This document shows, one piece after another, positions 62,335-64,000 of a stretch of 64,000 bases of DNA (position 1 is the first letter of the stretch; every line of letters begins with the position of its first letter). The notes beneath the pieces were generated by a model. The model did no database searches. It saw only the letters and a program-made list of their open reading frames with translations, and had not been told where the DNA came from. The stretch is taken from positions 434,001-498,000 of the forward strand of contig NZ_JAKZFT010000001.1 of the NCBI RefSeq assembly GCF_022808985.1, given 5' to 3'. The position numbers and the translations under genes are program-made. The DNA is from Geotalea sp. SG265 (GTDB lineage Bacteria > Desulfobacterota > Desulfuromonadia > Geobacterales > Geobacteraceae).

Positions 62335-64000
62335 TCCCCCCCTCGCCCCTTCAGGCCATGTTTATCCAGCAGCCTGTAAAAGCTCCTTCGAGGGATATTG
62401 GCAAGTTGTGCCGCTTTTGACACATTACCCCCGGCATCTGCCAGATAACGCTGGATGAGTTTCTTCTCGACCTTCATGACGTGCGGCTCCCGCTCAAGTT
62501 TGAACGATTTCAGATCAGGAATCTCGTCGGCCTCTTCCGCATAGGTCTCGGCGAAAACGAGGGGCAGATTGCCCAGCTTGATGATCTCGTCATGGGTCAG
62601 AACGGCAGCCCGCTCGATGACGTTCTGCATCTCCCGGATATTGCCCGGCCACGAGTATTGCATCATCGCCTTGACTGCCCGATCTTCGATGCCGATGATA
62701 CTCTTGTTCAGCTTGTTGCGCGCCTTCTCCAGAAAATGGTGGGCCAGGAGGGGAACGGACTCTATCCGGCTCCTAAGCGGCGGCATAGTTATGGAAAAGA
62801 CGTTGAGCCGGTAGTAGAGATCCTCCCGGAACCAGCCGTCCCGGACCCCGTCCTCAAGCTCCTTGTTGGTGGCGGCAATGAGCCGAATATCGACTTTTTT
62901 CGCCACGGTCCCCCCCACCAGCCTGACCTCCCCCGAATCAAGCACCCGCAAGAGTTCTGCCTGCAGCTTCGGCGTAATGTCGCCGATTTCGTCTAGAAAT
63001 ATGGTACCCCCGTCCGCAGCCTCGAAGAGCCCTTTCTTATCGGTGATGGCGCCGGTGAAAGCTCCTTTTTTGTGGCCGAATAGCTCGCTTTCCAGGAGGG
63101 AGTCGGTGATGGTGGTGCAGTTGACCGTGACCAGCGGTTTGTCGTTTCGCTTGCTGTAGCGGTGGATGGCCCGGGCGGTCAGCTCCTTGCCGGTGCCAGA
63201 TTCACCCCGGATAAGCACCGTCGTCGGCGTCGGTCCCACCTGCTTTATAAGGTCCAACACTTCGATTGTGCCGACATCGCTGCCGACGATGAACTCGTCG
63301 CCGTATTCCCGGTCCAGTTCCCTCCTGGCCAGCTCGTATTTCTCGATCAGCCGTCCCCGGTCCTCCACCAGTTGCTGCAGGGTATGGGGGAGACACATCT
63401 CCAGGTCGGCGAGCCCCTGGTAGACGGCAACCGCATATTCGCGGCAGGTGCGGTACCCGCAGGCGCGGCAGTTCAGCTCATCCTTCTGGGTAAACTTATT
63501 GGTGGCGTGAAGGATCTTCTTCACATCGCTCCCTTTCGGCACCTTCAGTTTGGCGTATTTTCCGGTAAAGGAGCGGCTCAGGGAAATGGGCCTCTGCTCG
63601 CCCTGGTAGTGGGGAGCCGTACGATAGGGGGCGTCGTTCTTGAAATGGGCGATGATCAGGTTGCGTTTGTAGAACTCGGTCAACTCCGATTTTTTTCCCG
63701 GTCCGCCGATACAGCCGTCGTAGCAGAAGCGGATATCGACGATACGGGGGGTGATGCGCCCGGCCGCCAGGTCCTTGATGATGCCCATGGCGTTGACCTC
63801 CCCCGCAGCAGTGACGATCTCGGTATCCAATGGGTCGGTGGCGATGGAGAAGGCCTTGAAGGTCCCCTCCGATATGGGAAAGAGGCGGCCAAGATGCGGC
63901 TCCAGGCCGTCGAAAACATCTTCCGCCAACTGCCCCGGGTCGATCCCCCGTTTATGGAAGATTTCCTCCAATTCCCGATACGTGAGCACCATGTCGATGG
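62331..64000 (-). CDS. Sigma-54 activator with [FeFe]-hydrogenase-like Fe-S sensor region (5' partial)
   Basis: At least 556 codons; the frame runs off the window, and the ATG at 63992 is probably internal, since IDMVLTYRELEEIFHKRGID matches the middle of the iron-only hydrogenase C-terminal domain. FCYDGCIGGPG corresponds to the hydrogenase cluster-binding region. Next, CRACGYRTCREYAVAVYQG with a later Cys is a 4Fe-4S FeS domain. After a coiled-coil comes a sigma-54 AAA+ module: GESGTGKELTAR, GAFTGA, ELFGHKKGAFTG, FLDEIGDI. A Fis-type HTH ends it (GGNVSKAAQLANIPRRSFYR). Redox or hydrogen sensing is inferred. Confidence 0.88.
   Translation of the reverse strand, partial: IDMVLTYRELEEIFHKRGIDPGQLAEDVFDGLEPHLGRLFPISEGTFKAFSIATDPLDTEIVTAAGEVNAMGIIKDLAAGRITPRIVDIRFCYDGCIGGPGKKSELTEFYKRNLIIAHFKNDAPYRTAPHYQGEQRPISLSRSFTGKYAKLKVPKGSDVKKILHATNKFTQKDELNCRACGYRTCREYAVAVYQGLADLEMCLPHTLQQLVEDRGRLIEKYELARRELDREYGDEFIVGSDVGTIEVLDLIKQVGPTPTTVLIRGESGTGKELTARAIHRYSKRNDKPLVTVNCTTITDSLLESELFGHKKGAFTGAITDKKGLFEAADGGTIFLDEIGDITPKLQAELLRVLDSGEVRLVGGTVAKKVDIRLIAATNKELEDGVRDGWFREDLYYRLNVFSITMPPLRSRIESVPLLAHHFLEKARNKLNKSIIGIEDRAVKAMMQYSWPGNIREMQNVIERAAVLTHDEIIKLGNLPLVFAETYAEEADEIPDLKSFKLEREPHVMKVEKKLIQRYLADAGGNVSKAAQLANIPRRSFYRLLDKHGLKGRGGD

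Overview
The window looks like a chromosomal segment from a Geobacteraceae bacterium (Geobacter/Geotalea type). The best evidence is two small triheme periplasmic cytochromes of the PpcA (c7) family, each with exactly three CXXCH motifs. Also consistent are a DinG-family helicase next to the ppcA-like gene, a delta-proteobacterial flagellar locus, a multi-domain chemotaxis operon and recurrent intergenic palindromic repeats. The genus-level call is inference. No rRNA, tRNA, IS element, prophage or CRISPR array was recognised.

Layout. Positions 1-534 hold the end of a PilZ (c-di-GMP) gene. Positions 608-15675 are a minus-strand flagellar block read flhA-flhF-flhG-fliA-flgF-flgG-flgA-flgH-flgI-flgJ-flgM-flgN-flgK-flgL, then flbD-motA-motB. 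A near-perfect sigma-54 site precedes flhA, and a sigma-28-like site precedes flbD, just after an intrinsic terminator behind flgL. Positions 16-25 kb carry an Omp85-like barrel protein, a radical SAM protein, a membrane-anchored HTH regulator divergent from a ppcA-like cytochrome, a JAB-DinG helicase fusion, a second c7 cytochrome, comF, a LUD-domain protein and a flavoprotein. Positions 25.5-31.2 kb are a minus-strand housekeeping operon (proB-proA-nadD-rsfS-rlmH-gpmI). Positions 31-40.4 kb hold a DUF2062 protein, the phosphate permease pair (DUF47 + Pit), uppP, radC, a DUF898/M48 pair and lon.

Positions 40.4-42.2 kb look acquired: AT-richer DNA with a class II Fic gene preceded by three pairs of CGGCCA repeats, each pair at exactly 12-bp spacing. 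Positions 42-47 kb hold small metabolic and membrane genes, and 47-52.4 kb hold a GntR regulator, selA, ispD, ispF and glnS. Positions 52.5-60.2 kb are a chemotaxis operon (cheR with a degenerate receiver and apparently a CTG start, cheW, an MCP, hybrid cheA, cheB, a CheY-like protein), followed by cysS. The right edge holds a small ribbon-helix-helix gene with a sigma-54-like promoter, a possible cysteine-rich mini-protein, and a sigma-54 activator whose N-terminal part resembles an [FeFe]-hydrogenase-type Fe-S sensor and runs off the window.

Functionally the two halves of the motility machinery (flagellum and chemosensory array) lie at opposite ends, separated by housekeeping and electron-transfer genes. 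The most unusual material is regulatory: the transmembrane HTH/EF-hand protein beside ppcA, the fic upstream repeat array, the CheR pseudo-receiver and the hydrogenase-like sigma-54 activator with its neighbours.
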